From Thermoplasmatota archaeon (GTDB lineage Archaea > Thermoplasmatota > Thermoplasmata > Thermoplasmatales > GCA-001856825), in assembly GCA_023379555.1 (NCBI GenBank), contig JAMCQR010000037.1, positions 1 through 64,000 on the forward strand: 64,000 nucleotides of DNA. The letters run 5' to 3'. The notes beneath the pieces were generated by a model. It saw only the letters and a program-made list of their open reading frames with translations, searched no databases and was not told the origin of the DNA. Both the position numbers and the translations under genes were made by a program. Of this stretch, positions 62,474-64,000 are shown one piece after another (within the stretch, counting starts at the first letter, position 1; each line of letters opens with the position of its first letter).

Positions 62474-64000
62474 ATGGTCTCAATTTTCCTGGTGATGACA
62501 ATCCTGGAGGCAGTGATTGTGACGTTTGTGAGACTGTGGTACCTTATGGCCATATCCATCCTGATAGCCATTGTCTTCGGGATACTGGCAGCAAGGGTGA
62601 AGATAGCGGAGATGATAATCATTCCAATTACGGACGTTCTGGAGTCCGTACCTGTAATCTCCTTCTTCCCGATAGTGCTGGTCCTCTTCCTGGTGGACAT
62701 AGGGGGCTCACTTGGAATTGAACTGGCAGTCGACTTTTTGATCATCACTGCCCTCGTCTGGAATATCATCCTGGGAGTTTATCAGGCAGTCTCGCACATA
62801 CCAAATGAACTCATCGAAGCAACCAAGGTCTTCCACCTCAGCCTGTGGCACAGATTAAGATACCTCTATGTCCCTGCCAGTATACCGAAAATTGTAGCAA
62901 ATATAATCCCAAGTTTTGCCAGCGGTCTATTCTACATAACACTGAGCGAGGTGATTCAGTTTGGCCGCACCACCTATTCTGTGGCTGGAATAGGCAAGGT
63001 GGCGATCCAGATAGCGTCCAGGGGGGATCTTGCAGGAGAGGGTGTGCTGTTCCTCATACTCATAATCGCTCTGATTTTAAATTTCCTGCTGATAATCAAT
63101 CCTCTGGTAAAATTTTCTGACAAGTATACACTTGAACAGGAAAGGGGTGAAGGGGGGACTGTGAGGTCAAGGGGGAGAAACAACATAACGACCTCGATGA
63201 CGCAGAGGACGAGCCAGGTCATCACCTCAAGCATCCAGGCCTTTTCATCTCTGAACAAGATAGTAAAGTACATGCCAGGTGGGAAACTGAAGAAAAGACT
63301 GAAACTGTCTGAAAGGGGTGTAAATTTAGCTGTTGGGCTAATCCTGATTTTCATCCTGTTTGCGAGCATTTACGTAATAGCGAAATCTGGTTTCTCAGAA
63401 GCGTTCATACTGTACATGCTCAACAGGGATTTTCTCCTGGCTGCGACCGTAGGGACAGCCTATGACCTTTTGAGAATAATCATAGTTTATGCGATCTCAC
63501 TCCTCACAATGATACCGCTTGCAATAATTGCCGGCAGCAAGCGCAAGAAAGGAGAAACGCTGAACATGGCGATGCAGGTTGTGTACTCTATCCCGGCTCC
63601 TATCTTCTTTCCCTTGATCGTTGTCTACCTGACTCCCCTGCTTGCCAGTCGTTACTCTCCAGACATTGCTTTCAACATAGACGTACTCATTATAACTTAC
63701 CTTTCTGCTGCATCGTACATATTTTTCAATGTATACGGTGCAACAAGGAGCATTCCCTCTGAACTCAACATGGTAGCCACGACACTGAAGATGAAGAGAT
63801 TGGCGAGACTGAGATATCTTGTCATTCCTTCCATCATACCAGCGTTCATCACAGGGTCCATGTCAGCAATGGGGAGCTACTGGGCCGGGTTAATGGTAGG
63901 AGAATACACCTCCATTCATGGAAAGTCATATTCAGTGACGTATGGTTTGATGAAAATGATAGATGTCGCAATTGCCAATGATAACGTCAAGCTGGCTGAT
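62474..64000 (+). CDS. NitT/TauT-type ABC transporter permease, two permease domains fused (partial)
   Basis: The open frame runs 509 codons and leaves the window. It contains two permease units. The first (about residues 1-210) has an EAA loop IPNELIEATKVFHLSLWHRLRYL near 117. A polar linker rich in Ser, Thr and Arg (about 215-280) follows, then a second unit with the loop SIPSELNMVATTLKMKRLARLRYL near 430. In most bacteria such a permease is one domain that forms a homodimer; here the pair is one chain. ATG 62474 is the first possible start after an in-frame stop. Confidence 0.9.
   Translation, partial: MVSIFLVMTILEAVIVTFVRLWYLMAISILIAIVFGILAARVKIAEMIIIPITDVLESVPVISFFPIVLVLFLVDIGGSLGIELAVDFLIITALVWNIILGVYQAVSHIPNELIEATKVFHLSLWHRLRYLYVPASIPKIVANIIPSFASGLFYITLSEVIQFGRTTYSVAGIGKVAIQIASRGDLAGEGVLFLILIIALILNFLLIINPLVKFSDKYTLEQERGEGGTVRSRGRNNITTSMTQRTSQVITSSIQAFSSLNKIVKYMPGGKLKKRLKLSERGVNLAVGLILIFILFASIYVIAKSGFSEAFILYMLNRDFLLAATVGTAYDLLRIIIVYAISLLTMIPLAIIAGSKRKKGETLNMAMQVVYSIPAPIFFPLIVVYLTPLLASRYSPDIAFNIDVLIITYLSAASYIFFNVYGATRSIPSELNMVATTLKMKRLARLRYLVIPSIIPAFITGSMSAMGSYWAGLMVGEYTSIHGKSYSVTYGLMKMIDVAIANDNVKLAD

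Noticed and set aside
1..64000. CRISPR array, transposon or prophage
   Set aside because: No regularly spaced repeats, cas genes, transposases or phage structural genes were seen on either strand.

Overview
The window is chromosomal DNA from an archaeon, most likely a member of the Thermoplasmatales or a close relative in the Thermoplasmata. Archaeal hallmarks are a thermosome subunit, fibrillarin FlpA, proteasome-activating nucleotidase, ribosomal protein S3ae, archaeal-type PheRS beta and GluRS, an A-type ATP synthase operon, a tRNA-Met with an intron at the canonical 37/38 position, and many genes whose TATA-like box lies about 20-30 nt before the start codon, suggesting leaderless transcripts. 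Bacterial-type gyrB-gyrA, an intein in the P-loop of ATP synthase subunit A and a Ta0938-like zinc protein point to the Thermoplasmata. Arginine is mostly AGG/AGA. No CRISPR array, transposase or phage gene was seen. The species cannot be named from this alone.

Layout. 1-6.8 kb: a zinc protein plus haem-oxygenase-fold pair, TrpRS, a MetF-like protein, a small zinc protein, pyruvate kinase and a UbiA-type prenyltransferase. 6.8-25.5 kb: a large region for peptide uptake and omega-amino-acid catabolism. It holds a complete oligopeptide ABC importer split into two blocks (ATPases on the minus strand, binding protein and permeases on the plus strand), three class III aminotransferases, three aldehyde dehydrogenases (PatD-like, MmsA-like, GabD-like), a saccharopine-dehydrogenase-like enzyme, an Lrp/AsnC regulator, a signal peptidase and a spherulin-4-like surface protein. 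25.5-37.2 kb: FlpA, PAN, an NCS1 permease, a PaaI-type thioesterase, a methyltransferase, gyrB-gyrA, mevalonate kinase, a YbjQ protein and the thermosome. 37.3-51.3 kb: three tRNAs (Thr-CGU, intron-containing Met-CAU, Gly-CCC), a phosphate module (GDPD, DUF47, Pit), small membrane and zinc proteins (one with an interrupted frame), S3ae, the pheT-GTPase-gltX operon, a PRC-barrel protein, a peroxiredoxin/AhpD-like/DUF302 redox group and DUF4256. 51.4-61.1 kb: the A-type ATP synthase operon K-E-C-F-A(intein)-B-D-x-H-I. 61.1-64 kb: a NitT/TauT-type ABC transporter with a fused double permease that runs off the window.

How it fits together: peptides enter through the Opp/Dpp importer, amino groups are removed by the class III aminotransferases, and the resulting semialdehydes are oxidised to acids or CoA esters feeding the TCA cycle and respiration, with the A-type ATP synthase beside this. 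This flow is inferred from family membership and gene order.

The most unusual points are: a 443-residue ATP synthase intein whose two LAGLIDADG catalytic acids both appear replaced by glycine; a 39-residue single-helix membrane protein coupled by overlaps on both sides inside the ATP synthase operon; an S3ae gene whose stop codon lies inside the downstream tRNA-Met gene; a zinc-ribbon gene broken at a GGGG run; and a perfect 8-bp inverted repeat just upstream of the gyrB TATA box.
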